The notes under the pieces were generated by a model. The model did not search any database. It saw only the letters and a list, made by a program, of their open reading frames with translations, and was not told the DNA's origin. DNA of 44,282 nucleotides, from the NCBI GenBank assembly GCA_024697705.1, contig JAILFF010000030.1, positions 1 through 44,282 on the forward strand. Reading direction: 5' to 3'. Below are positions 1 to 8,131 of the stretch, one piece after another. The stretch's first letter is position 1. Each line of letters starts with the position of its first letter. The stretch is from Ruminococcus sp. (GTDB taxonomy: Bacteria; Bacillota; Clostridia; Oscillospirales; Ruminococcaceae). Position numbers and translations under genes: made by a program.

Positions 1-152
1 CCTCGCACAGCGTATGACAAAATCTTTTACCATGCTGCTGCGTTGTCCTCCTCACCGGGCGACAGCCCGCTTTCGTCGTCCGCCTTGCATCATGGCAAAA
101 TCTTTTGCCATACGCCGCACGATGGTTAGCGGACAGGTCTAATATTATTATA
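1..152. repeat. Intergenic palindromic repeat region at window edge
   Basis: No gene is visible here. Positions 92-111 form a perfect inverted repeat (ATGGCAAAA, 2-nt loop, TTTTGCCAT), and a diverged copy lies at about 13-33. Positions 124-143 match 30661-30680 in reverse complement at 19 of 20 bases, so this is part of the dispersed repeat family seen elsewhere in the window. Positions 153-284 carry only A/T-rich and degenerate repeat sequence. Confidence 0.6.
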
Positions 153-284
153 ACAGCTTTTCTGAAATATTGCAAGAGAAAAAGCAAAAGTCTTTGGAAG
201 GCGAGGAAAAAAAGCGCGAAGTCGGGTCAAATCAAAACGGAGCGGCAATTCACCGCCGAGCAATGCTTACCACAATAATACGCA

Positions 285-316
285 CAAAAAGGTCGGGGTT
301 GAATCTGCCCCGACCT
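285..316 (-). terminator. Intrinsic terminator of the GH43 transcript
   Basis: A 9-bp perfect stem pairs 290-298 with 308-316 (AGGTCGGGG/CCCCGACCT). Read on the minus strand it is followed by a run of T. It lies about 30 nt past the GH43 stop codon. Confidence 0.75.
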
Positions 317-344
317 ACATTTAATTATTTAAGCAAGAAATCCG

Positions 345-1742
345 TCATTCAAGCACAAAGGACTTAAGCTGCGGTGAGCCGTTACCCTTGTAGGTGAGAT
401 AAAAAGCGTGAACGCCGTCGGGGATAGCCACGTCCCTGAAGCACGGCTCCCATACGTTAGTGTTCTTCACGGGGAACTCGGCAAGCACCTCGCCGTCCCA
501 TTTAAGCCGAAGCTCGAATTTGCCGTCGCAGTAGGCGCGGGTGTAGATGCCGAAGCGCTTGACACCTTTGCAGTCGAAATACTTGAAGCCCGCCGTCGTG
601 CCGTCCTTTATCTCCGCGATATAGCCCACTTCCTCGTCGCCGTCCCTGCCGTCCTGAACGATCTTCGGCGAACCGGGCGTACCGAGATACAGATGATGCT
701 CGGGCGTGAACAAGTTGCACGCGAGGTACGCGGGATATTCGCCCCTGCCCTCCAAAGCGCCGCCGTTCAAGCCGCACGAGGTCATTTCCGCCTGCGGGAA
801 TCTGCCGTCGGCGGTCAGAGTGAGCTTTTCGGCGCAGCCCTGTCTGCTGTACCAGGTGTTGTTGGTATGGCGGTGGTAGAAGATGTACCAGTCGTCGTTT
901 ATCTGCACGATGCTGCCGTGATTGTTGGCGCCCGGACACATCGGCATATCGGCGGGCTTGTAGCTGTCGATATGCAGGTCGGTATTGCTGACGAGAACGC
1001 CGCCGTACTTGAAGCCTTCAAGCGGGCTGTCGCTCACGGCGTAGCAAAGCTCGTGCATTACTTCGGAAGAGTAGATAAAGTAATACTTCTCCCCGACCTT
1101 GCGGATAGACGAAGCCTCGAAGAAAGCGTGTCCCTCGAACTCGGTTCCCTTGCCGTAACAGGTGCCGGGGACAACAAGCGTCGGCTCGTGGATAACGGTC
1201 AGCATATCCTTGTCGAGCGTGACGACCTTAGAGCCCGTTCTGCTCTTGTCGCCGCGGGGACAGAAGCCGCTGTACAGATAGGTCACATCGCCCTCGGTAA
1301 GAACGCCCGGGTCGAACTGCGGCTCGTCGCCCGCTCTTTCGCCCAAGCGGGTGCCGTCCTTGTAGCGGACGTAGCCCAGAAACTCATATTTTCCCGCGGG
1401 AGTGTCGCACACCGCTACGGAAATAACGCTTATCTTGTCAAGCACGTAATAGAGATAATATCTGCCGTCGGAACCTACGGTAACGTCGGGGGCGTAAAGG
1501 CACATTTTGCCGTCCTTGTTCATGGGGTCGGCATTTCGGGGGTAGATAACGCCCTCATAGCGCCAGCTGCCGAGATCGTCCACGGGCGCCGACCAGCAAA
1601 CATAGTCGCCCATGCAGAAAACGTAGCCGTTCCAGAAGTCGTGCGAGCCGTAAACATAAACTCTGCCGTCGAACACGTAGGGCTCGCCGTCGGGGATATA
1701 TTCCCAGCTCGGCAGATAAGGGTTGAATCCGGTTTTTTTCAT
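345..1742 (-). CDS. Glycoside hydrolase family 43 protein (beta-xylosidase / alpha-L-arabinofuranosidase type)
   Basis: A 465-residue protein without an obvious signal peptide, so probably cytoplasmic and acting on imported oligosaccharides. The N-terminal five-bladed propeller has the expected GH43 layout: a base aspartate near D18 in the first blade (PDGEPYVFDGRVYVYGSHD), the pKa-modulating D86 in YAPDV, and the general acid E209 in FFEASSI. A C-terminal beta-sandwich-like region (about 340-465) probably helps bind carbohydrate. The start at 1742 has an AGGAGA ribosome site just upstream. It is the last gene of a minus-strand set after a carboxylesterase and a small membrane protein, which suggests breakdown of decorated xylan or arabinoxylan fragments. 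The family is clear; the exact substrate (xylose or arabinose linkages) cannot be read from sequence alone. Confidence 0.88.
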   Translation of the reverse strand: MKKTGFNPYLPSWEYIPDGEPYVFDGRVYVYGSHDFWNGYVFCMGDYVCWSAPVDDLGSWRYEGVIYPRNADPMNKDGKMCLYAPDVTVGSDGRYYLYYVLDKISVISVAVCDTPAGKYEFLGYVRYKDGTRLGERAGDEPQFDPGVLTEGDVTYLYSGFCPRGDKSRTGSKVVTLDKDMLTVIHEPTLVVPGTCYGKGTEFEGHAFFEASSIRKVGEKYYFIYSSEVMHELCYAVSDSPLEGFKYGGVLVSNTDLHIDSYKPADMPMCPGANNHGSIVQINDDWYIFYHRHTNNTWYSRQGCAEKLTLTADGRFPQAEMTSCGLNGGALEGRGEYPAYLACNLFTPEHHLYLGTPGSPKIVQDGRDGDEEVGYIAEIKDGTTAGFKYFDCKGVKRFGIYTRAYCDGKFELRLKWDGEVLAEFPVKNTNVWEPCFRDVAIPDGVHAFYLTYKGNGSPQLKSFVLE

Positions 1743-1761
1743 GGGTATCTCTCCTAAAAAA

Positions 1762-1941
1762 CTATTTCTTTTTATTCTTCTTATACGCCGTTACCGACGT
1801 GCAAAAGCAAAAAAACGCCGCCGCTCCGAGGGCTGTCTGTGCGATAAGGTTATCGGGTCTTGTCAGCGCGATACCGAATGATACCGCACAGGCTATCGTC
1901 CCTATTACGGCGACGATAAATATTATCATCGTGCTTTTCAT
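1762..1941 (-). CDS. Small two-helix membrane protein (59 aa), function unknown
   Basis: A short reading frame in the gap between the esterase and GH43 genes. The product begins MKSTMIIFIVAVIGTIACAV and has two hydrophobic stretches (about 4-25 and 33-50), then a lysine-rich tail (YKKNKKK), as in small membrane proteins with a cytoplasmic C-terminus. It sits 22 nt after the esterase stop and 19 nt before the GH43 start on the same strand, so it is probably co-transcribed. The ribosome site is weak; Met5 is another possible start. No family recognised. Confidence 0.6.
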   Translation of the reverse strand: MKSTMIIFIVAVIGTIACAVSFGIALTRPDNLIAQTALGAAAFFCFCTSVTAYKKNKKK

Positions 1942-1963
1942 AATAAACCTATCATTTCTGTGC

Positions 1964-3463
1964 TTATTTCAGCAGGAATTTCACAAATTCGTCGTCCTCG
2001 GTTTTCGGCTTGGCTCCGTTTGGCGTAAATTCCATTTCGTTTCGGTCGGAGTCGGTGTAGGGCTTCCACTCGGGCAGCTTATTGCCGTTGATGTCACAGC
2101 CGTTCGGGTCGCCCGTCTTGATGAAATTGCACCAGTAATCGCACATCTGCCGCGCTATGTCGTAATGCCTGCCCTCGTAGGGACGGCTGCACTTCGCAAG
2201 CGTTTCAAAGAAGAACCACAGATCGCAGGAATGGAACGTGCCGGGGTCGTCCTCGCCGGGAATGTCGGGGATAAAGCGGTAATAATAGCAGTTCTGCGAC
2301 TTCGCCAGCCTGCCCTCGTCCATGAACGCCGTCTTTACTCCGATCTCGGGAGCGCTTACGGGAGCATAGCCGCCTTCTGCCTTCACATGAGCTTCGGGGA
2401 AGGCTAAGAATTCCTCCGAGCGGTCGCCGAAATATTTGTACGCAAGCGTTCTGAGCTCGTCCTCGTTTTCGGCGTGGATTACCTCCTTGAACTCGTCGCC
2501 CGTATTGCCCGCCATAACGGGAACGCGGGTGCGGCTGCCGTCAAGAAATGCGTCCATCGGGTTGCCGACGTTGAATTTGCCGTCGTTTACGATGTTAAAG
2601 AACATCTCGCCGCGGTTGCGCAGCTCGGAATACTTCTCGCGGATAAAATTCGCGTCGAGCTTTCTTGCTTCTTCGAGCGTTTCAACGCCAAGATATTCAA
2701 ACAGACGCTTGCCCAAAAGCCCCGCCTGATCGAGGGGCAGCGGGATAAAGAAGCGGTTTATCTCGTAGGGACCGGAGAACATACCGCTCATAACGGTAGC
2801 TCGGTTGAAAAGCCCGTCGTTTTCGGGGCAGGACATCTGCGCCATAACGCTGCCGCCGCCCGCCGACTGACCCGCTATCGTGATATTATCGGGGTCGCCG
2901 CCGAAATTGGCGATATTGCGTTTTACCCAGCGGATACCCGCCTGCTGATCGAGGCTCCCGAAGTTGCAGGGGGCGTCGGGCTGTTCGGCGGTAAGCTGCG
3001 GGTGAGCGAGGAATCCAAAGGCTCCGAGGCGGTAATTGACGGTAACTACGACGATGCCGCGGCGGGCGATTCTTTCGCCGTCGAATTCCATTTCGGCGGT
3101 ATAGCCCCACTGGAAGCCGCCGCCGAAGAACCACACGAGAACGGGCAGTTTTTCGTCGGGCGTTTTGGCGTTCGTCCATATATTAAGATACAGGCAGTCC
3201 TCGCTCATGGGGATCTCGGGGTCAACGTGCCATTCGCGGCAGTAGATATCGGTACCGATGCCCGGGGTATCCTGCACGGAGATCGGTGCAAATTCAAAGC
3301 AGTCGCGCACTCCGTCCCAATTTTCGGCGGGCTGAGGCGCTCTCCAGCGGTTTTCGCCGACGGGCGGGGCAGCGAAAGGAACTCCCTTAAAGGCGGTTAT
3401 TCTTGGGTCTGCGGCGGGCAGACCGCGCACCCTGCCGTTTTCGGTATCTGCAATGCGTATCAT
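1964..3463 (-). CDS. Type B carboxylesterase (alpha/beta hydrolase)
   Basis: A 499-residue carboxylesterase/lipase of the type B (COesterase) family that hydrolyses carboxylic esters. Seen directly: oxyanion-hole motif FFGGGF (about 113-117), the nucleophile S200 in GQSAGG, the EDCLYLNIW signature (about 88-96), and a late His in FHSCDLWF that fits the catalytic base. I chose the ATG at 3463 (MIRIADTENG) because AGGAGCT lies 10 nt upstream; the longer frame adds 33 residues with no ribosome site. There is no signal peptide, so it is likely intracellular. Next to GH43 it may remove acetyl or feruloyl groups from sugar fragments, but that is inferred from context only. Confidence 0.85.
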   Translation of the reverse strand: MIRIADTENGRVRGLPAADPRITAFKGVPFAAPPVGENRWRAPQPAENWDGVRDCFEFAPISVQDTPGIGTDIYCREWHVDPEIPMSEDCLYLNIWTNAKTPDEKLPVLVWFFGGGFQWGYTAEMEFDGERIARRGIVVVTVNYRLGAFGFLAHPQLTAEQPDAPCNFGSLDQQAGIRWVKRNIANFGGDPDNITIAGQSAGGGSVMAQMSCPENDGLFNRATVMSGMFSGPYEINRFFIPLPLDQAGLLGKRLFEYLGVETLEEARKLDANFIREKYSELRNRGEMFFNIVNDGKFNVGNPMDAFLDGSRTRVPVMAGNTGDEFKEVIHAENEDELRTLAYKYFGDRSEEFLAFPEAHVKAEGGYAPVSAPEIGVKTAFMDEGRLAKSQNCYYYRFIPDIPGEDDPGTFHSCDLWFFFETLAKCSRPYEGRHYDIARQMCDYWCNFIKTGDPNGCDINGNKLPEWKPYTDSDRNEMEFTPNGAKPKTEDDEFVKFLLK

Positions 3464-3602
3464 TGTACTTGTCAGCTCCTTTATATAGTATAAGATTATT
3501 TCGTTTGATACTTCATACAATGATAACATAATTATATGTAATTTACAAGAAGATTTTAGCAAAGTATTGACCGATTATTGCGGAATTTGTGTATAAAAAA
3601 TT

Positions 3603-3685
3603 AAAGTCTCGGGAAGGGGGCGGCGGCATTAACTTTTGTTAATGCAGGCAAGCTCGTGTGGGGGATGACCCTTCCTAAGACTTTT
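3603..3685 (-). terminator. Large inverted repeat serving as thiM terminator; member of the AGTCTTAGGAAGGG repeat family
   Basis: Positions 3603-3618 pair with 3669-3685 (AAGTCTCGGGAAGGG against CCCTTCCTAAGACTT, two mismatches). A second hairpin, CATTAAC/GTTAATG, lies inside. On the minus strand the outer stem is followed by AATTTTTT, so it could end the thiW-thiM transcript. The same sequence word recurs near 7507 and 42070. Confidence 0.6.
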
Positions 3686-3695
3686 GGTTCTTCTT

Positions 3696-4517
3696 TTACA
3701 CTGTTATCTCAGATATTTTTATCCTTGAAAGAAACTGCTCCCGCGTTATCTGCGAAAGATTGTCGATAAGCTCCGCACGGAAAGTCCCCGTCCCGCGGAA
3801 ATTCTCCGCCGCTGTCTCGCCGCAGATGTTCATAAGACTCACTGCCGCAGCACACGCGAGCATTCCTCCGCCGACCGTCAGCGAAAACGCCCCGATAAGC
3901 GCCCCCGTCATGCAGCCCGTGCCCGTGACCGCCGCAAGGTGCGGAGTGCCGTTCTCAAAGGTGTACACCGTCTTGCCGTCCGAAAGACGGTCCTTATCGC
4001 CTGTAACAAGCACCGGACAGCCGTATTTCTGCGCCGCTTTTTTCGACAGCCACGCAGTGTAGGGATTGTCGTCGCCGAAGGGTATGTGCATCTGTTCTTT
4101 TTCGCCGACCGCCGCGGAAATTTCGTGCATATTGCCCTTTATCGCGGAAATGCGAAGCTCCTTCGTCAGACGGGCGAACCATTTCTGCCGGAAAGCGCTT
4201 GCCTGCAAGCCTACGGGGTCGAGTATCACGGGAATGAGCTTTTTGTTCGCGGCTTTGCCCGAAAGGAGCATCGCCCGCCCGCGCTCCTCCGAAAGCGTAC
4301 CCATGTTCAGCACGAGCGCCCCCGAATCGGCAGTGATCTCGGCGGATTCGTCGGGGCTGTCAGCCATAACGGGGGTCGCGCCGACAGCAAGCACTGCGTT
4401 TGCGCAGTCGGCAGCCGCGACGTAGTTCATTATGCAGTGTACGCGCTCTTTTCTGACGAAAATTTTGCGGAGGTCGCTTATCACCCGCCACAGGTTCTCC
4501 GGGGTGATATCATACAT
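3696..4517 (-). CDS. thiM: Hydroxyethylthiazole kinase
   Basis: ThiM phosphorylates 4-methyl-5-(2-hydroxyethyl)thiazole so that the vitamin B1 thiazole moiety can be salvaged. The 273-residue ribokinase-fold protein shows the family sequence throughout: NYVAAADCANAVLAVGATP and MADSPDE near the N-terminus, LDPVG, and the anion-hole/ATP motif TGTGCMTGALIGA near residue 205, which contains the catalytic Cys of this family. I chose the ATG at 4517 (MYDITPENLW) because GGGAG sits 8 nt upstream; the in-frame ATG at 4532 has no ribosome site. It overlaps the end of thiW by 8 nt, so the two are translationally coupled and share the upstream riboswitch. Confidence 0.93.
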   Translation of the reverse strand: MYDITPENLWRVISDLRKIFVRKERVHCIMNYVAAADCANAVLAVGATPVMADSPDESAEITADSGALVLNMGTLSEERGRAMLLSGKAANKKLIPVILDPVGLQASAFRQKWFARLTKELRISAIKGNMHEISAAVGEKEQMHIPFGDDNPYTAWLSKKAAQKYGCPVLVTGDKDRLSDGKTVYTFENGTPHLAAVTGTGCMTGALIGAFSLTVGGGMLACAAAVSLMNICGETAAENFRGTGTFRAELIDNLSQITREQFLSRIKISEITV

Positions 4518-5040
4518 TTCCGGTACTCCCATCCAGCGAAGCCGAAGCGCGTTTCAGCACGCCCGATTTGTCAAGCGCTTCGAGCAGGATAAAGCCTATC
4601 ACCGCGCCGCCCGCGCTCGAAACGAAAAACGGCAGCACAAAGCCGAACAGCGCCGCGCTTTCGGAATTCATGATGAATTTCGCCACGGGGAAAGCGACAA
4701 TTCCGCCGAGAACAGCTGTTCCGAAGACCTCGCCCGCCGCCGCGAGGGGCAGCCATTTCTTGACCTTATGGAAAACAAGTCCCGCCAGTACCGCGCCGAA
4801 TATCGACCCGGGAAAAGCAAGCAGCGTACCCGTGCCGAGCAGATTTCTGATAAGTGCGCAGCAGAAGCCCACGCCCGCCGCGTACCAGGGACCCAGCAGC
4901 ACTCCGCTCAGAACGTTTACGAAAGCCTGCGCGGGGCAGCATTTCGACGCGCCTATCGGGAAATTGACAGGGCTCGCGGCAACGCCGATAGCGACAAGCA
5001 TAGCCGCAAGGCAGAGTTTTTTGATCTGTGTTTTGTTCAT
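4510..5040 (-). CDS. thiW: ThiW, ECF-type substrate-binding (S) component for thiazole uptake
   Basis: A 176-residue integral membrane protein with about five to six hydrophobic segments. It matches the ThiW family of energy-coupling-factor S components, which is linked to thiamin regulation and predicted to import hydroxyethylthiazole. The hallmark N-terminal run is present (LAAMLVAIGVAASPVNFPIG, then the AQAFVNVLSGVLLGPWYA region). It needs a shared EcfAA'T module, which is not in this window. It is the first gene of the unit: GAGGG precedes the ATG, and the leader carries the putative HMP-PP riboswitch. Its stop overlaps the thiM start region. Import by ThiW followed by phosphorylation by ThiM forms a thiazole salvage pair. 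Confidence 0.9.
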   Translation of the reverse strand: MNKTQIKKLCLAAMLVAIGVAASPVNFPIGASKCCPAQAFVNVLSGVLLGPWYAAGVGFCCALIRNLLGTGTLLAFPGSIFGAVLAGLVFHKVKKWLPLAAAGEVFGTAVLGGIVAFPVAKFIMNSESAALFGFVLPFFVSSAGGAVIGFILLEALDKSGVLKRASASLDGSTGNV

Positions 5041-5071
5041 GGAAAATTCCCTCTTTCAGAAAAAATTCGCT

Positions 5072-5132
5072 AAAAAAGAAACAGCGCCCCGGAGTCTGTA
5101 CCGATGGTGGTACACCCCTAACGCGCTGTTTC
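5072..5132 (-). promoter_or_regulatory. Putative HMP-PP riboswitch (thiS motif), aptamer embedded in the terminator hairpin
   Basis: On the minus strand, 5132-5123 (GAAACAGCGC) pairs perfectly with 5087-5078 (GCGCTGTTTC), and TTTTTT follows at 5077-5072: an intrinsic terminator in the thiW leader. The 35-nt apex is not a simple loop. It carries GTTAGGGGTGTACC, then ACCATC, then GGTACAGACTCC, so GTACC and GGTAC can pair as an inner stem. A ligand-binding sequence inside the terminator itself is the defining trait of the HMP-PP (thiS motif) riboswitch class. The thiazole salvage genes downstream fit that ligand. The class is assigned from architecture and gene context; I could not align it to the covariance model. 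Confidence 0.7.
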
Positions 5133-5142
5133 GTTCAAGTCT

Positions 5143-5171
5143 ATTTTATCACAAAGCGGCTGTGATGTCAA
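5143..5171 (-). promoter_or_regulatory. Promoter of thiW-thiM
   Basis: On the minus strand a perfect -35 TTGACA (5171-5166) and -10 TAAAAT (5148-5143) are separated by 17 nt. The predicted start is near 5136, so the transcript begins only a few bases before the riboswitch hairpin. Confidence 0.85.
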
Positions 5172-5221
5172 TAGCTTTTGACGGAGATCATATCCCGCAC
5201 AGGTAAAAATTCTGTGAACTC

Positions 5222-7414
5222 TTACACCCTGATGAAATGCATAAGCTTCGAGCGATAATCCCCGGGAATGTTCGGGATCAACACGCCGCACTCCATGAGC
5301 GCCGCGCCCGAGAGCTTCACGTCGGGCTTGCTCTCTTCATAATAGTATTCCTTCGGGTCGAGACCCTTCATCCTGATGCGGCGGCTGCGGCGGTTCGGGC
5401 GCGAAACCGACTGCACGAACTCGAACAGCGCCTCGCTTTTGTCCTTTGCCACAAACGCCCATGCGTCCCACTCCGCGTCCTCGAACACGCTGCCGATACG
5501 GTAGTGGTCGCCCGTGCGCACAAGATGATTGTACTTTTTGAACTCCTCGATCTGTCCGGGGATAGCGTCGCGGTCTGCCTGTGGTATGCGCGTGACGTCA
5601 AGCTCGTAGCCGAAGGTGCCGACCATCGCCACATGACCCCGCGTCTCAAAAGGCACAGTCCTGCCCGTGATGTGGTTCGGGCAGTCGGAAACGTGCGCAC
5701 CCATCGCCGAACAGGGATAGCACATCGAGGTTCCCGCCTGAATTTTCAGCCGCTCGATGGCGTCGGTGTCGTCCGAACACCATATCTGCGGCGAGTAGTA
5801 CAGCATACCCGGGTCGAAACGCGCTCCTCCCCCCGAGCAGTTTTCGAGCAGTATATGCGGGTAGTCGGTCGTGAGCCTGTTCATAAGGTCGTACACGCCG
5901 AGAACGTAGCGGTGCCAAAGCTCGCGCTGTCTCTCGGGCGGAAGAGCGGCTGACGCGACCTCCGTAAGCTGACGGTTCATATCCCATTTGATATATTCAA
6001 TGTTCGCGTTGTCGAGAATGTTCTTTATCATGCCGTAAACGCAGTCGCGGACTTCCTTGCGGGAGTAGTCAAGCACGCACTGGTCGCGGCAGAGGGTGAG
6101 CGTCCTCCCCTTAGTCTGTATCGCCCAGTCGGGGTGAGCGCGGAAAAGCTCGGAGTCTGGGGAGATCATCTCGGGCTCGAACCAAAGCCCGAACTTCATG
6201 CCGAGAGCGTTCACCTTGTCCACAAGCGCTTTCAAGCCGCCCGCAAGCTTCTTTTCGTTGACGAACCAGTCGCCGAGCGAACAATTGTCGCTGTCACGCT
6301 TGCCGAACCAGCCGTCGTCCATAACAAGCATTTCAATACCGAGTGCCGAAGCCTGCTCCGCGATCTTCACGAGCTTTTCGGCGTTGAAATCGAAGTAGGT
6401 GGCTTCCCAGTTGTTGATGAGTATCGGGCGGCGCTTGTCTTTGTATTCGCCGCGGATAAGGTGACGGCGGTAGAGGTCGTGGAACGTGCGCGACATCTGT
6501 CCCAAGCCGCTGTCGGAGTAGACCATTACGACCTCGGGCGCGGTGAATACCTCTTCGGGAGCGAGCGTCCATTCAAAATCGGTGCCGTGGATACCCATGA
6601 GATAGCGCGTCTGACGGTGCTGATCGACTTCCGCTTCGGAGACGAAATTGCCCGAGTAGACAAAATTGAAGCCCCACGCCTTGCCGCTGTCCTCGTCGGT
6701 CTTGTGTTCGCAGAGGGCGGTGAAGGGGTTGTTCTGGTGGCTCGATTCGCCGCGCAGCGAGTCGATAAGCTGCTTACCGCGCCTTATCGGGTGCCTTTCG
6801 ACGAAGCGTTCACGCGCCCATGAGCCGTTCAGCGTTATCATATCAAGCTCGTCGGTGTCGAACTCAACGACTGCCGAAAGCACGCGGGTGAGCTTGACGT
6901 TTTCGCCGCCGACATTTTTGACTGCTGCCGAGCGGGTGATGGCGTTAAGCCCCTCGAAGGCGGTGTAGACGAGGGTCACTTCAAGCCCCGCGGACTTGTC
7001 CTCCATAACAATTTCGAGCGTCTGTGCCTCGTCCGGGGAGTTTACGAACGTCGCGGGGAGACCTTCGAGAGCGGACTTGCCGTCGTAGATCTTATGCGAC
7101 TTGTAGCGCAGGTCGCAGGCGGCGGAGCCTGTTTTGTCGATGATGGAGAGGGCGTGTTCGCGGTAGTCTCCGATGTTGTAGCAGGGGTATTCAAAGGGCA
7201 GGTTGTCCATGAACACGCCGCGGTCGCGGTTATTGACTTCGGGGGTGAAGGGGTAGGTGTCAAGGCGCAGGAGATAGGAAAGGTCGTCGTCGGGGAGAGC
7301 GGTGCCGTAGTAAACGTGTGCGAGGTAGTTTTCGGAAACTACGGCGAGGATATAGCAGCTGTTTCCGGCGGTAAGTTTAAAGCTGCGGGATTTTTCGTTG
7401 TAGATTATTGACAT
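5222..7414 (-). CDS. Alpha-galactosidase, glycoside hydrolase family 36
   Basis: A 730-residue GH36 enzyme that removes alpha-1,6-galactose from raffinose-type sugars or galactomannan fragments. There is an N-terminal beta-sandwich (about 1-320), a TIM barrel with the catalytic nucleophile D478 in IKWDMNR and the acid/base D548 in CSDDTDA, and a C-terminal beta domain. The substrate-binding segments VMDDGWFGKRDSD (about 364-376) and ENCSGGGARFD (about 524-534) are intact. The length is typical of clostridial tetrameric GH36 enzymes. There is no signal peptide, so the enzyme is cytoplasmic. AGGAGGA precedes the ATG. The best promoter candidate lies about 480 nt upstream with dispersed repeats in between. 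No sugar transporter is adjacent. Confidence 0.93.
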   Translation of the reverse strand: MSIIYNEKSRSFKLTAGNSCYILAVVSENYLAHVYYGTALPDDDLSYLLRLDTYPFTPEVNNRDRGVFMDNLPFEYPCYNIGDYREHALSIIDKTGSAACDLRYKSHKIYDGKSALEGLPATFVNSPDEAQTLEIVMEDKSAGLEVTLVYTAFEGLNAITRSAAVKNVGGENVKLTRVLSAVVEFDTDELDMITLNGSWARERFVERHPIRRGKQLIDSLRGESSHQNNPFTALCEHKTDEDSGKAWGFNFVYSGNFVSEAEVDQHRQTRYLMGIHGTDFEWTLAPEEVFTAPEVVMVYSDSGLGQMSRTFHDLYRRHLIRGEYKDKRRPILINNWEATYFDFNAEKLVKIAEQASALGIEMLVMDDGWFGKRDSDNCSLGDWFVNEKKLAGGLKALVDKVNALGMKFGLWFEPEMISPDSELFRAHPDWAIQTKGRTLTLCRDQCVLDYSRKEVRDCVYGMIKNILDNANIEYIKWDMNRQLTEVASAALPPERQRELWHRYVLGVYDLMNRLTTDYPHILLENCSGGGARFDPGMLYYSPQIWCSDDTDAIERLKIQAGTSMCYPCSAMGAHVSDCPNHITGRTVPFETRGHVAMVGTFGYELDVTRIPQADRDAIPGQIEEFKKYNHLVRTGDHYRIGSVFEDAEWDAWAFVAKDKSEALFEFVQSVSRPNRRSRRIRMKGLDPKEYYYEESKPDVKLSGAALMECGVLIPNIPGDYRSKLMHFIRV

Positions 7415-7835
7415 AGTATTCCTCCGATCAGAAAAAGATAATAGTTAACAGATAAAAGATGTTGTGGATTGCAAACCCTACGAATACCGCAAAGTGAGGG
7501 CAAACCAAAAGTCTTAGGAAGGGGGTCCGGGGGATAACCCTTCTTCAGAAGGGTTTCCCCCAGAGACTGAGCGGTTAAAGTCTCATGAGAAATGGCGAGC
7601 ATTTAATCGGTTCAAAATAAAATCGGCAATTTCAAGAAAAGCCCGCAAAAAAGCGCAAACGAATAAATCGGCAAGACGTGACAAAAACAAGTAAATTGCC
7701 GATTTTATTTTGCGGAAGAGCGAAGCGATTTCCGCAAAAGGAATTACGCAAGACAGGGGGATATTCGACACGGCGTGGAGTTTTCACGGGCGAGCAATGC
7801 TCGCACCTACAGTACAGGCATTGCAGAGAAGGCAA
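7415..7835. repeat. Composite palindromic repeats in the alpha-galactosidase leader
   Basis: No protein gene is convincing here. From left to right: the AGTCTTAGGAAGGG word with a G/C-rich hairpin (7507-7575), an inverted repeat of AAAATCGGCAATTT with AAATTGCCGATTTT (about 7615-7710), and a small palindrome GGGCGAGCAATGCTCGC (about 7788-7806) followed by a CTAC end. The second and third parts recur in the same order at 36430-36655, which suggests one composite mobile or amplified unit. Confidence 0.65.
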
Positions 7836-7893
7836 AATATGCATATCAAGCGTGCAGCCGCCTTACAAGGTATTTGATAATATATTTACAATG

Positions 7894-7922
7894 ATTATAT
7901 CACAACATTTCCGCCATTTCAA
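7894..7922 (-). promoter_or_regulatory. Probable promoter of the alpha-galactosidase gene
   Basis: On the minus strand, TTGAAA (7922-7917) and TATAAT (7899-7894) are spaced by exactly 17 nt. The next minus-strand gene is the alpha-galactosidase, 480 nt downstream beyond the repeat block. It is divergent from the promoter at 8085. Confidence 0.65.
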
Positions 7923-8084
7923 GCGTATATTATTAAAATCATATAATGATATTCGCCGCTCTGCGGAACCCTGTAAATTTCTGCCGCAGCCGCCTGTCCC
8001 GCGTCATTTTCAGCATTATGCATTAGCTGAGATATGAATTTGTGGGTATTATTGCAAAAATAGTGAATTCTCAGAAAAAATGTA

Positions 8085-8113
8085 TTGACATTTAATAAAA
8101 TTTGATGTATAAT
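8085..8113 (+). promoter_or_regulatory. Promoter of the DivIVA-like / hydrogenase operon
   Basis: Perfect TTGACA at 8085-8090 and TATAAT at 8108-8113 with a 17-nt spacer. It leaves a leader of about 120 nt before the first ATG. Confidence 0.88.
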
Positions 8114-8131
8114 ATAAATTAATATAGGCTA

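Noticed and set aside
408..1757. Long plus-strand reading frame opposite GH43
   Set aside because: It is antisense to a gene with clear catalytic motifs, has no family resemblance, and reflects codon bias of the real gene. The same applies to the long frames opposite the topoisomerase, alpha-galactosidase, kinase, scfB and hydrogenase genes.
5078..5132. TPP riboswitch upstream of thiW-thiM
   Set aside because: The GGGGTG word resembles the TPP core, but the CTGAGA and ACCCTTTGAACCTGATC segments are missing and the element is far too short.
7583..8037. Short frames on both strands in the 7.6-8.0 kb gap
   Set aside because: They lie across the dispersed repeats, lack ribosome sites and show no protein-like conservation pattern.
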